Shown here: piece after piece, positions 10,342 through 22,456 of the stretch
How positions within the stretch are numbered: position 1 is the first letter of the stretch
Layout of the letters: each line of letters starts with the position of its first letter
Assembly (NCBI GenBank): GCA_023897205.1
Contig: JAHWDD010000014.1
Coordinates: 434,001-498,000 of the forward strand
DNA: 64,000 nucleotides
Direction: 5' to 3'
Source: Exophiala sp. HKRS030
Taxonomy: Eukaryota; Ascomycota; Eurotiomycetes; Chaetothyriales; Herpotrichiellaceae
Notes under the pieces: generated by a model
The model's database searches: none
The model's input: the letters and a program-made list of their open reading frames with translations, nothing else
Told to the model about the DNA's origin: nothing
Program-made: the position numbers and the translations under genes

Positions 10342-12379
10342 TCTTCATGGCACTCACGATAGCCCTTAAAGGAGAATGGGTCGTGGGGTCTCTGTTTAGA
10401 CCTCACGTCTATGATTAGCTTGACTCTCCGGGCCTTTATGTATAGGAGCGTTCTGCAGCCGATGCGATCCAGTGCGAATTTGTTTTTGCGCGAATACGCC
10501 GAATACGGAAAGACTATTCGCTCCATCCTTTCCTTACCATGGCCCCTCATCAAAGACTGCTGGCGATTGATATGGGCGATTGCATGGTTGGGTGAAATCG
10601 CAGGCTCAATGCGGGATTACGAGTATTGTACATTCCAGTGGCTGATGCCAAACTTACAAAAACAAGGTCTGGACCGAATTCTGCAAAGGAAAATAATGAT
10701 ATTCGTGCAAGTACTTGAACTGCGTACGGAGAAAATACTGTACAGAGATCTGTACGGAGTCCGAGTACCTAAACCTGCGCTGGGAAAGAGTGTCTATTCA
10801 GGACAGTATTTGTGCCTTGTGCTGCATGTACGCCACTACAGGCGGAACGTGTGACGGTTGATCGATGGTGAAGCCTTTTCCGAACAAGGTGTTCCGTGGC
10901 AGTACTTCTCTCGTCACAGAGCGAGTCCGTGAGGGCTCAAAGGGGCAGTCCGGACTGCACCTCCTCGGCGGGCCCACCTACGAAATTCCGCTCCCGATGC
11001 CCGGACAGCAATACATACTAATTACTCCATTTTCAACATTTCCACCTCCTACTTGTAACAATTCAAACACATATTCCTCACGCTTATACTGACTCGTACA
11101 AGTTGCCAGGAATGGCTTTCTCTTCGCCTCTTCGCAACCCACACCTTTCTGAACCCCAACTCCAACACCCTTTGACCCTGCACAGAGTATCTCCTTCCCT
11201 GTCCCAAAGGCGAATATGAATAAAGTGAAAATTTATTCATGCGAATATCAGCAAAATTCATATTCGTATTCACGTTATTCTCGTCTATCTCGGAGCATAG
11301 TTAATCCGTTCCGACAATCAATGACAACATGGATTCTTCACCTCTTTTAACCTTAGAAATCTTTAGATATACTTAGGGAAGCTTGCGTTGTGCTTTACCG
11401 ACACACTTCAATTTATTTACTATCTATTGTCCATGATTTAACGTAATTAAGAGCTATTAAAGATTGGTGCAGAGTTTTAATAGGGAAGCCCGCCTAAAAT
11501 TGTGGTATTTCTACTTAACCTTAATTAACTTCCTCATATCAGATCAATAAACGCGGTGCCGAGAACGTAGGATGCGCTTATAACGGCCCGGAATCCGTAT
11601 AGATACTATATAGAGAGGAATACGCGTAATGTATACTTTAAACACGTTCTAAGTGAGTCAAAACTTTATAGTACATAAAATTATTCTTTTTGAGTCCGTT
11701 CTAGCTTAGGTAAGGCGCGGTTTTATTTTGATAATGAGAACTCCTTATAATAGATAAACTTAATCTTCTTATATCTTTATATACGGACTAAGTAGCTCGC
11801 ACTGAAAGACATGGCTGTCGCTCCGGGAGAACCTCGCGTGACATGTAATCTACCTCGCAAAGACTACCTTACGCTTAATAATAGGTTTAACACGTTAATT
11901 TTACCCTCCTCACTAGACCTTAAACAAAGTGTTATCTTAGGCACCATAGAATGTGATGACTATAAAGGGCTGCTACTATCTAAGTTAGTTTTATAAGTAT
12001 TAGTGACCCCTTAATAGTTATCACTTTAGATTCTAAGGAACGTTATTTATTAGTTAGTCTAACTATAAATAAGTCCGCGGCAAAGAGGCAAAAAGTTTAT
12101 ACCAGCTAAACTTAAGACTATTTTTAGGTTACTAAGCTTAATATGTAGTGAAATAAAAGAGACTAACTACTATAGAATAATTATCTACTTATCTATAAGC
12201 AGTGTAGCTAGTTATCCTTTAACTTATCTCGCTATGATATAACCTCTAATCTACTCACTTACCTTTAGACGCGCCACCATATTAGGCCGCGTTTAGAATT
12301 AACATTAGGCCCGGCTTATGGCCCTTTAAACTAGATACTATTTTCTTAGTAAGAGTATAAGGGCCTAGAATATACACTA
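10342..12379. other. Intergenic, passing from unique sequence into RIP-mutated DNA
   Basis: 10342-11200 has normal composition and should hold the GliI-like promoter; no convincing gene. From about 11.2 kb the sequence becomes AT-rich. A short open frame at 11811-11996 lacks motifs and lies in RIP-type DNA. Confidence 0.45.
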
Positions 12380-13508
12380 GTTCGGTAAATTATCTAGATA
12401 AGATAGCCTTTCACTATAGTTAAATACTTAAGCTTCTAAGGAATTTTTAATGCGGTTAGGGTTAAGGTATCTCTAAAATGTGTAAATACTCTTCGTGATT
12501 ATATTAGGAATAAGTTTAAAGATTATTAATAGGGATTAAAGTATAAGCTTACTTAAATCTATAATAGTATTACTATTACTCTTAATATATAAATATCTAA
12601 GAACTAACTTAGTATCCTCGCGATAATTAAACATTAAATCACACTAAGCTTTAAGAGATAAGAAGTACTCCTAAATTTTATTAAGCTTCCTAGACTATAT
12701 TTAGGTGAGAATATAGCGGTGATAGTTCTCACATTACTTCATGAGCTTAATTTAGCCCTGAAACTCCTTATAATTATTAATAATAATGCTAGTAATAACG
12801 GAACTATGTGCAATATAATCTATATAAAGCTATTAAAGATCTATAATAATAAGGATAAAGATTTTTATCTGCAGCTACTAATGTGGTTTCATGACTAACC
12901 TAGCTTTATTTAATGCCTAGTATATATTATTAATCTTATCTACATAAATATTTTAATATAGCTTAAGATAGAATTAGTTAAAGAAGTGAAGGCTACACTA
13001 AATTAGATAAGTATATTATGAAGCTAGTGTTCTTCCGAGTTAAGCGCGAACGCCCTTATAGGGAAGAATGCTATGGTGAGAATCTACATACTTATACTCT
13101 AAATTACCTAGAGCCCCTAGTGACTACGGAAATAGTAAGAGGTATCGCCTTAAAAACTTATTCACTATGATATAGAGACTTAATAGAATTTAATCTATAG
13201 CATGATCGCTAACGCGCTCTAACTACGGAAGGAATTAACCTAATACAGCTAAACTTACTAAGGGATTAAGAATCTCCTACTATTAGAAGAAAACTAGGTA
13301 CTACTAAGACACATTAAAAGGGTCCTAAAGCCTTTCTAGAATTACACTAATATTGTCTCTTCTAATATACTTACTATTAGGGACAGTCTAGCCATATACT
13401 GGAGTCTTAATGATCTACTTACCGACGTTAGTATCGCGCAGGGCAATTTCTAGGATATCTATATATCGATGTAAGAGGTAGCTAGGTATACACTTAAGAA
13501 GGTATTAT
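12380..13508 (+). pseudogene. hAT-superfamily transposase relic, RIP-degraded
   Basis: Plus-strand conceptual translation keeps long collinear pieces of a fungal hAT transposase: LRDYIRNKFKDY, then GENIAVIVLTLLHELNLA, LLIIINNNASNNGTMCNIIY (normally a TxDNASNN block), a piece normally reading FIRCLAHIINL, and near 13270-13500 LKPF, NYTNIVSSNILTIRDSLAIY, EVARYTLKK. In-frame stops are of the CAA/CAG/CGA to TAA/TAG/TGA kind. The reading ends abruptly at 13509, where the inverted repeat of the next element begins, so its C-terminal dimerisation domain is missing. Confidence 0.7.
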
Positions 13509-13552
13509 ACTTTGCAAAATTCCGTAAAAACATTATTTTTTTATAAGTTATA

Positions 13553-15378
13553 GAGTACTATATAGTCTAATGAACTATATAGAGTAATGGACCACAAAAC
13601 TCTATTTAGTCACGTTTAACCACCACTCCTATTAACCATGAGTTACTAACGCACTTCTAAAGTAGCTAATCTTAAAGAGCGAGTCTAGAAGGCTATCCTA
13701 GCACATTAAAATTAAGAATATAAGTCTATTCGCGCTACCGCTATCGCTTTTAACGTGTCACATTAAACCCTATTATATTAGCTTACTAGAGAACTTTTAC
13801 GCGCTTAAGCTATAGAAATAGTCTAAATCCTTTTAAACGCGGAAAAAAAGATACTTATGTAATAAGTTTTATAATATATATATATTAAATTATTTATTAT
13901 ATTAATATTATTAATTAAGCTAGCTAAATTAATTCGCTATAAATATATTTAATATATATTATAAAATTTAGTCTTCACTAAAATTATTACTTTAATTAGC
14001 TATAAATAGTTTTATTACTTTCTTAATTATTATTTAACTATTTAGAGTATCTATATAAAGTAACTTAAGACTATATAATTTAATAATATATTATATTATA
14101 AGGTTAAAGTATAATTTAATATAATTATTACTAAATTCTAAGAGTGTATCTATAATAATTCTAATATTTAAAATATAAATAAGTTTAGTTTTAGGGTTAA
14201 AGAGAGTTAAATAATAAAGGTTTTAGTTTTCCTTAATTATTAGTAATAATATAAAATTATAATAAAGAAATAAAAGTGAGTAACTATAATTAAATATATT
14301 AATATAGCTAAAGATATACTTTCACTAATAATTATCTTTAAGAATTAAAATATTAATTCTAAATAGCTACTAACTTAAATACTCTTTAACTAGTATTTTA
14401 TAGTTAGTAAAAATTGCTAAATATTAAATAAGCTTAATCTATAATAATTAATTAAGGTATTTAAGTCTTAAATTTATAAGAAAGTAGTGAGTTAGCCTTA
14501 ATTATTAATTATTAATAGCTATAAAAGTTATATTAAAGCTAATTTTATTACTTATTATATAAAGAATAATATTAACTTACTAATTATATTATTATATTAC
14601 TTTTATATTCTTTAGTCACTTAATATAAAAGTGTTTTTAGTGTTTAAGTATACTCACTTAAATAAAATTAAAATAATTTTAAAATAGCTTAAAATGTTTA
14701 TTTATATGTATATAAAGGCTATTAAGCTAAATAATATCTTTATAGAATAATAAGATATTAAGTTAATACTAAATAATCTATAGAAGGTACTAAATTATCT
14801 TTTATAAAATATAATTATATATATTTTATATTTAATTATATTACTAAAGAGATATAATCTTAACTTCTCTTTACTATATAGCTCTTCCCTAAATAGTATA
14901 GAACTTTAAAAATTTAATATACTCTTAAATATAGTGTTAGTATAAATATTTAAACTTATATTACTTACTAAGTAATATATAGTCTAAGTAATCTATATAA
15001 CGAAAACACTTATCACTAAGAATATACTTCTTTAGTGATAAAATTAAGAGTAAAGTGAGTTACTTAAGGCATAAAAGAGTTATAAGTAAGGTAAAAGAGT
15101 TAGGTTAGAAGGTAAATTTATGTATTTTATAGAGAAAGTATTAAAGGTTACTTAAGAGGTAAAAGCGAAGTGGTCAGCGAAACAGTAATAAGATTCATTA
15201 CGCTAGTGACTTATTACTAAAATCGAGTTTAAGGAGAAAGATAAAGTGTTTAACTACTTATTAATATCTTTAAATAATGGAATAGTTATATTAGTGCCGC
15301 GTTAAAGACATTAAAAGGTAGTTAGGTAAGTTTTTATGGTTCATTACTCTATATAGTCCATTAAACTATATAGTACTC
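13553..15378 (+). mobile_element. Fot1/pogo-like DNA transposon copy 2, RIP-dead, nested
   Basis: Same inverted ends as copy 1 (GAGTACTATATAG..., ...CTATATAGTACTC) with flanking TA. Collinear with copy 1 but lacking the roughly 400-bp segment found there. The same transposase block (SYKSYIKANFI, KNNINLL) is readable on the plus strand near 14510-14640. It lies just inside the left inverted repeat of the Tc1-like element, so it inserted later. Confidence 0.85.
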
Positions 15379-17400
15379 TATAAAATCTATATATCACTAT
15401 ATAGCCTATATTAATAAACTTATTCTGCAGCTATAATAGCTCTAGATAGCACTATAATTTACTATAATATATCGTAACTACATATAAACATGATGTTAAA
15501 TTGTATAAGGCGCATAATAACTCTATTTTATTAACTTTAGGAGTTATTAGCCTTTTAATCACTCCGTAAGACCCTTATTACTCGTAACGCTCGTATGAAG
15601 CGTAAAAGTAATAGCGATAGCCTTATAACAAGAGCTAATAGAGTAAGTTTAAAGCGTTATGCTATGTCTTTAAGCTCTTATCCCTCTTAAATAGCTAGTC
15701 CTAACCTACCAGAGTTATTAGAGTCACTAAAGTCACTATTAAGACTAAGTATTAAGGAGAACATTATGTTATAAGTATAGAAAGCATTAAATCTTCTTAA
15801 TAAGGATAATAAAGTCTCGTTTATATCTAGTAATACTAGAGAAGATAATAAAGAGAAGAGAAAGATATTAATATAAGCCTCTCTATTAATATAACCTAGT
15901 TATTAATTAAATACTTTACTATATATTACGGAGAATAACTTAAGCTTAACTAATATAAACTCTATTAAATTAGTCTTTAAAATTAATAAACTTTTCTATA
16001 ATATCACTATAGAAATCTTTATTAAGAAGGTTAAGATCCTTAGTATAGAAGTATTATATTAGGATTTTAATATTGTTAACACACTCCTTAAGTATAAAGA
16101 TTAACTTAAGTATTAATATAATGACTATAATTAAAAGACTTATAAATTACGCCCCCCTATTTTTAGGGGTAAGTTCATAATTAAATAAGGTAATAAAAAG
16201 CTTTATTTCTTAACTATAAAGACTTAGGAACACTTTAAGAAGGCCTATTAAAAGTGATAAGAGCTTTATTATGCTTGAAAAGATAGCTATAAGAGTAGAA
16301 CTAAACTTAGTATATATTTAGCACTAGTATACTTAATTATTAAGAAGCTAAAACGACGTTAACTAACTAGTTAATATAGCTTATTTAGTGAGAACGTTTT
16401 AATATCATTATTATCTTATGATAATATCTCCTTAAGCCGTTATCTTAACTTAACCTAAATATATCACTATTATAAGGAAAAGGCTAGGAATAAAAGGTTA
16501 AAGAGTAACTTAAGGTAATCTTTATAACATAATAATAGCGAGAAGAAAAATAACTCTAGGCATAAAAAGAGGCCGCCGCCAGAGTAAGCTTCCTTAATAT
16601 CTTAAAGAGACATTATCATAAGTTAAAGAATTATAAGAATTACTCTTATCTATACGTTAATTATAGAGGATAGTATTTTTCTTTATTCATGCCATTAGTT
16701 TAGTGTTAAAGCGATATAATTATAAAGAAGGCTCCTAATGTAATAGCTAACTAGGTACTAGACGCGATCATAGTGACTCTTCTCTCAGAACAGAATAGGA
16801 ATGAGAAACGCTATAATACTATGTATTAATCTCTACCTATTTACCTACCAAACTATATATATCTATTTATACTTAATATTAAAGAAATCTTATTAATGAG
16901 TTACTTAGTATAACCTTCTATATATATCTATTAATCTCTACTATTAATAGCTACCGCCGTCACCATCACTAAGCCTTAATTAAGCCCTTCATAATGAGAG
17001 GGTAATAATGATCAGAACATATAGAAGTACTTTAATTAGCTAGCGACTAAATATCTTATTTATATATCTAAGTTACTAGAGATTAAGCTCTTTATTACGG
17101 ATTATGAATAGAGCTTCTTTAATCTATAAATATATATAGATAAATATTAGAAGACTATAACTATTTCGGCTAGTTTTGTGACTAAAATCCGTAATAACCT
17201 TAAGGAATTTGCGCGTTTAGCTATAACAAGTGAAGACGGTTTTAATAATAGTATAAATAGATATCTAGTGAGTATTATATTATTAGGGAATAGCAGTTAA
17301 TAAGGCCTTATTACATAACTTAGTATAGTATTATAATTATTTTATGTATTACTATCTCACACTATATCTATTATAGTATATAGCTTAATTAATTATAGTT
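15379..17400 (+). pseudogene. Unidentified RIP-degraded coding relic
   Basis: Between Fot1-like copy 2 and the Tc1-type transposase remnant. The plus strand from about 16090 to 16620 reads as a charged protein with few stops (for example YKLRPPIFRGKFIIK, KKLKRR, HKKRPPPE), all stops explicable by C-to-T change. The basic stretch followed by a proline-rich KRPPPE resembles the C-terminus of a Gag-like or DNA-binding protein. Family not identified. Confidence 0.3.
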
Positions 17401-18702
17401 AGTATAATCACATAATAGCTATATTTATAGAACCTTAAGAATAGATAAATTAAGGTATATAGACTAGACTTATTATTATAGAATAAAATATCTATAGCCC
17501 CTTCTTTTTTTATCTATTCTTTACTAGTTACTATACCTTATTAAATATAGCTATATCTATAGAAGTAATTATGAGCTATCTCGGCCTTATAGACACTAGT
17601 CATTACTAAATAAATAAAGGTATTAAAGCTATTCTCATAATAATAGCCTAGTTCTCTATTCTTTTATATTCACTCCTTTAACTTATGAAATAATATCTTA
17701 ATTAGATTAAGCTCTAAAGTATATAGAGATAAGTACTTAAGAATGACGCCCTACTCCTCGCACATTCGCTTAACTCTATCGAATTAGTAGATAATTACAT
17801 TATTTATAATCAGAACAGAATAATCTCCTAGGAAGGGGTTTATCTTATTAAGCACTCCTTAGAGAAATGTTTCGAATCATTTAGCGTTAAAAGAGCCTTA
17901 ATAGACCTTATAAGTGAGCTACCTATCTATTATTATCATAGGTAAAATGCTTTAACTAGTAGATTAGCTACCTAGTAGTTATACTTAGCATAAAGTATTA
18001 TAAGCTAACTAGCTAAACTTTCTATTCATAGTTCTATTATTTACGGCGCTTTTATCAAGTGTTACTAGCTAGTTACTAGTGTAATTAGCTATCTATACTA
18101 TATAGGAAGTGATAAGTTTATTATCTTATCTAGTGTTAACTCTAGTTACCCATTTATACATGACATTTATAGAGTTAAGTGCTTAGAAGACTATTAATAT
18201 ATAAGCGTTAATACTAAACTTATTACGGAGAAAATCGTAGCACTTATCTAGCCGCGCTATTAGCTAATCTAGCATAAAATCATGAAGTCCTTTCATTACG
18301 GCATAATAAATTAACTTTAGACGACCTTTAATAGGTGCTATATTATTTATTTCGATATCTTAATAGCGTAACTCCCATTAAACCTTAGAAATATAGGCAT
18401 TAGAAACCCCTTAAGCCTTTATAATGACTATGCCTTTCACTCCTACTCTAAGTATAATTAACATGGCCACTTTTACCGTAGAATTAAACTTTAGCTATAA
18501 TGGCATCATAACCACGCCTTTTTATATAGTAAAATTTAGATACTTAGATAGAGAATTTACTCCGAAGCAAGATTATTATATAATATTTATGAAATTATAG
18601 GGTGATTATTGAGAAATATAGCGTTATGTTCTCACCGCTTTTATGATTATTAAATGTTTTATATGTTGCAAAAAAATAAGGTTTTTACGGAATTTTGCAA
18701 AG

Positions 18703-19009
18703 TGTTAACTATATTAACTATTCTAAGTTAAAAGTGTTGACCAGTTAACCCGCGTAAGGCTGAGTACGCTGCGCAAGGCTGAGCATGGTAAGACTATTAA
18801 TTTATAATTAATAGCCTATTCTGTTCTAAAGCATTCTATATAGACTCTCCGTTACGTCTATATAAGGAGGCCTTTACCCCCCTTCACGGGCTTTCACTCC
18901 TTTAAGCTCTCTAAGTCCTTATTTAGCTATCACTTAGCTAGTCATTCATTAATAAAGGCCTATTACGCTATACCCTTCCCTATTACGATATGACCTGGTC
19001 CTCTTAACA
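18703..19009 (+). mobile_element. Ty1/copia-type 5' LTR
   Basis: 307 bp starting TGTTAA and ending TTAACA, the expected short inverted ends of an LTR. Directly followed by a primer-binding site and, 230 bp on, by a gag start. The same sequence, more decayed and with six 19-bp repeats, occurs at 4279-4661. It abuts the right inverted repeat of the Tc1-like relic without a spacer. Confidence 0.85.
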
Positions 19010-19022
19010 GGTTATGAGCCCG
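19010..19022 (+). other. Primer-binding site complementary to the initiator tRNA-Met anticodon arm
   Basis: GGTTATGAGCCCG immediately after the LTR. It is complementary to the CGGGCTCATAACC anticodon stem-loop of initiator tRNA-Met, the half-tRNA priming known for Drosophila copia and copia-type elements of fungi, rather than to the tRNA 3' end. Confidence 0.8.
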
Positions 19023-19241
19023 GGTAGCTCTAGCAACATAAACGACCTTTATATTAACGCCTTACCCTATAAGGAAAGATTACTAAGCGACATAAAGAGA
19101 CCTTCCGGCCTAAGGAATCCGAGATTTCCGAAAAACCCTTTACCTATTCTAAAACCTTTATAAGGTTTAGAATACTTATATCGATATATAATAACCTATA
19201 ACCTATATATATATTTATATATATAAGGTATAAGGTTAAAA

Positions 19242-19389
19242 ATGGCTGATAACTCTAATCCATTTAGAGTTTAGCGCCTAAAAGGCTCCACTAACTGGGA
19301 GTTCTGGGCCCTACGAATGGAAGCCTACATAACGGATAAGGGATATGAGAACGCCCTATATCCAGTTAAGCCCTATATCGATAATTTCA
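19242..19389 (+). pseudogene. Copia gag start, truncated
   Basis: ATG at 19242; translation begins MADNSNPFRV, then an in-frame TAG (the eleventh codon, most simply CAG before C-to-T change), then RLKGSTNWEFWALRMEAY, which is the N-terminal Gag block of copia polyproteins (KLxGxNxxxWxxRMEA). Similarity is lost near 19.39 kb, about 230 bp before the stop codon of the neighbouring ligase gene; no protease, integrase or RT follows. Confidence 0.7.
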
Positions 19390-19620
19390 CTTCGTCGCCA
19401 TTCTATCTTTATGACACTGCACTGCGGTGTCCGGGGTATCACTTTTTCCGACTGCAAGAATAATCTCCCGAAGTCCGCGATTGGAGCCGCATTCCTGCAT
19501 GCTGCATTGTAGCCAAGTTCGACTAGACTGTATGTAGAGCTGATACACCTCTTCTAGTCGACAACAGCTAAGAAGCATATTGCCACATGCTATTCGCCCC
19601 GACAAGCGCTCGGAAAAGTT

Positions 19621-21741
19621 TTAAGCTCTCTTATCTAACCATTCGTTTCCAATCTCTCGCAGGCGGAACTTCATGACTTTGCCGCTCGCTGTCAGTGGCA
19701 TGTTAGATACCCAAAATACATATTTGGGCACGAACATCTTGCCCAGGCGGCTCAGTACCCATGATCTGATATCACTGGGTGTCAGCGTCAAGGAACAATT
19801 CGTATTATCGCTCTGATCAGTCCTCAAATCAGCGCAGGAATCTTGATCAGTGTCGGTTATCACCGGCCTCACAGCCGCTTTTGGAATCACGAAACTCCCA
19901 ATAACTTCTCCATATCGCTCATCAAATAAGCCAACCACACTGGCATCAGCCACCAGATCGTAGCCCATGAGACAGTTCTCGATTTCTGCCGGATGGATGT
20001 TTTCCCCGCCTCGAATGATGATATCCTTGATGCGACCGGTAATCCTAATGTAGCCATCTTCATCGATAAGTCCTTCGTCGCCGGACCGTAACCAAATTCT
20101 TCGAGTAGATGATGTCCCATTAGTGCTGTTTGAGGAGCCATTCAGCCCATCATCGTCCTCGAGGAGGAGTGTTTCCGCATTTTCCTCCTCCGCGTTCCAG
20201 TATCCAGGCATCACAGAGTACCCAGACATCTGGACTTCGCCCTTTTGTCCCCGACGCAGGACTCGATGTGGGTTGGCTCTGTCGGCGATTCGCAGCGACA
20301 TATGCGGCATCACGCGGCCGACGGTGTGTAGCTTCTTTTCCAGGGAATCTGTAGATCTCGTCTGGGTGACGATAGGCGATGCCTCGGTCATGCCGTAGAC
20401 GCTAGTTAATGCTGAGAGGTTCATCTTCTCGTGGAGCTGTTTTCTTAGTGAAGGTGGGATTGGACTGCCTCCGATGACGCCTGTCCGTAAACTTGCGAGA
20501 GTCGTCGGCGCTATGGACCTGGTGTACACTGTTAGTATCACCCTTCACGGAGCCAGAAAGGAAAAAGGGTATGGGAGGCTTTACTGTTCAGCAATAACGT
20601 CCAGATATGCCAGGAACATGGTTGGGACTCCGTAGAGGACCGTCACTTTATTGACTAAGACGGAATTTACTGCTACATTTGGGTTGAAGCTCTCAGCGGG
20701 CAAGATCAATGTGACACCTTCATCAGTTAGTGACGATCAGGCAAAGACTCATGGATGACAAACCGTGGGTCATGGCCGTCATCAAACCAAGAACTTGACC
20801 GAAGCAGTGATACATGGGCGGAGGACAGCATATGATGTCCTTTTCGGTCAATTCCATTCCGTAACCCACGAAGAAGCCGTTGTTTAGTACATTCCGATGT
20901 GTCAAGCATGCCGCTTTCGGAGATGATGTTGTACCGGACGTGAATTGGATGTTGACGACGTCGCCTTCGTGAGCGTCATTGTGCTGGTGGAACTTCTGAC
21001 CCACGTGGGCAGCAGACACTGTATGATAGTTGTGAAGTCCGGGATACCTCACGACGTCAACTCGTCCCGATGAGTTATCGATGAGCAGAATATGTTCTAA
21101 TGAAGGCACTGGGGAAAACAACGCGGTGTTGTCACCTCTAGCTGCGCAAATCTCATTTAGTAATTCAACAGTGGACTGAGGTTGTCTAAATGGAAGAGTT
21201 ATCTCCGCGCTGACGATGTAACAACGTGCCGAGATGTGCTTCAGGGAGTTGATCGTTTGTCTAGGTTTGTGTGCTGGATTCAACGGAACAAGTACTGCTC
21301 CTACTTTGACGCATGCATACACGATCTGTTCAGCCATTAAGCCAAAGGCGCTTTCATTCAACGAAGCTTCTCTACTCACCACTGCATACTCGATGCAATG
21401 ACCTAAGCTGACAGCAACCCTATCTGATTTGTTGACTCCGAGATCGACGAGCGTCGCTGCCAGAGCGTCGCTCAGCTCATCTAGCTGCTTATATGTGACT
21501 TGGTCGGAAGCAGTCTGGATCGCCGTTCGATCTGGGTATCTTTTCACAGTTTCTATGAATCTTTCTCCGACAGTGCCCTGGATCAATGGAACCTAGATGG
21601 CTTTTGCGTTAGTACAAGCATGCACCAATGTTACTAAAAGATTGTTCTCATCTTTGCAATTACCGTAGTTAAGCCATCAACCCAGGCAAGGTCGCTCGGC
21701 TCAGGAGAACTTGGCTTATAAACGCCTTTGCAGTCGACCAT
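19621..21741 (-). CDS. Acyl/aryl-CoA ligase (ANL superfamily) 1
   Basis: Five exons: 21664-21741, 21380-21592, 20764-21325, 20585-20717, 19621-20518; 627 residues. The short first exon supplies the ATG and the usual lead-in DLAWVDGLTT; VPLIQGTVGERFIETVKRYPD follows after the splice. ANL motifs: phosphate loop IQFTSGTTSSPKA, CCPPPMYHCFG, VLYGVPTMF, YGMTEASP, the hinge aspartate region GDEGLIDEDGYIRITGRIKD, and the C-terminal lysine in PLTASGKVMKFRLRE. It should activate a carboxylic acid with ATP and load it on CoA. The 54-bp second intron has no stop and keeps frame, so an unspliced form would add 18 residues. It is divergent from a P450, with two promoter motifs between them. Confidence 0.9.
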
Positions 21742-21860
21742 TTTCAGACTTTATTGTATCCGGAATGAACATAGTATGACCGATTTTACAGTTTAGCAAG
21801 CAAAATAATATTAAGAATCTCTCGAGTCTCGAGTTCCTCTACATGCTGCAAACGAGACCA

Positions 21861-21872
21861 CGGTCCGTTCGG
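21861..21872 (+). promoter_or_regulatory. Cluster promoter motif CGGNCCGNTCGG (site 1)
   Basis: CGGTCCGTTCGG, 120 bp upstream of the CoA ligase 1 ATG. One of seven full matches found in this window, all in cluster promoters; candidate Zn2Cys6 binding site (inference). Confidence 0.65.
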
Positions 21873-22269
21873 GGTCCCGAAGCATCGTGCAGATCCAAGT
21901 ACCATAGGGCTATGCCCGATGAGGGAGAGAAATGGTCGCAAGATGATGATGGTTGCTGTCTCGTATGCTGGAATGAGGACTGTCTGACTGAGAAAGCCCA
22001 CACCTGCCGCTGGGCGGCGCTTTTACTTAGCATGCAGTGCCACAGCACGAGATGCCGTATTACCAAGTATTTGCGGACGTGGTTGTAAGCTACAATAATG
22101 TGAAATAATGTATCACTATCGAATCCAAAGTCGCATTTGGTTGGTGCTCGGTGAGATCAACCCAACTCAGGGAGGATGATCCCGACAGCGAGACCGTGCC
22201 TCTAGTATGAGTGGGGGCGGTTCGGCATATACACACATACCCACATCGTAGAAACATGTTCATCACGTG

Positions 22270-22281
22270 CGGACCGTTCGG
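22270..22281 (+). promoter_or_regulatory. Cluster promoter motif CGGNCCGNTCGG (site 2)
   Basis: CGGACCGTTCGG, 176 bp upstream of the P450 start at 22457. It is followed at once by CGGACCGATC (22282-22291), a near-copy, making a tandem site. Confidence 0.65.
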
Positions 22282-22456
22282 CGGACCGATCAAGGCCACA
22301 CCAGACCTGGCCACAGGCTTCCTAGGATGTTACCGTTGCGAACTAAAAGCATAACGCAAGCATTGGGTGCACCATGGCTCATAGCAAAGGAGGCCTGGAT
22401 CTTGTCCTCGTTGACTTACCCATCGTCACATCAACCAACGCATCACATAATCAATT

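Larger units (their letters stand above)
13510..18702 (-). mobile_element. Tc1/mariner-like element relic (DDE_3 type) with nested insertions
   Basis: Left end CTTTGCAAAATTCCGTAAAA at 13510 and its reverse complement ending GGAATTTTGCAAAG at 18702 form terminal inverted repeats of about 22 bp. On the minus strand over about 17830-17670 the translation retains a DDE_3 transposase signature: VLIINN (normally a MDNASxH-type motif), DRVKRMCEE, GVILKYLSLYTLELNLI, which corresponds to the YLPPYSPxLNPIE block, followed by a lysine-rich helix. The 5.2-kb spacing is too long for one Tc1 element; 13553-15378 is the nested Fot1-like copy 2 and 15.4-17.3 kb holds further foreign sequence. A left TA flank is present; at the right the copia LTR starts immediately. 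Confidence 0.65.

Noticed and set aside
11811..11996. Small ORF in AT-rich DNA
   Set aside because: Sits in RIP-mutated sequence; no motif and no upstream signals.
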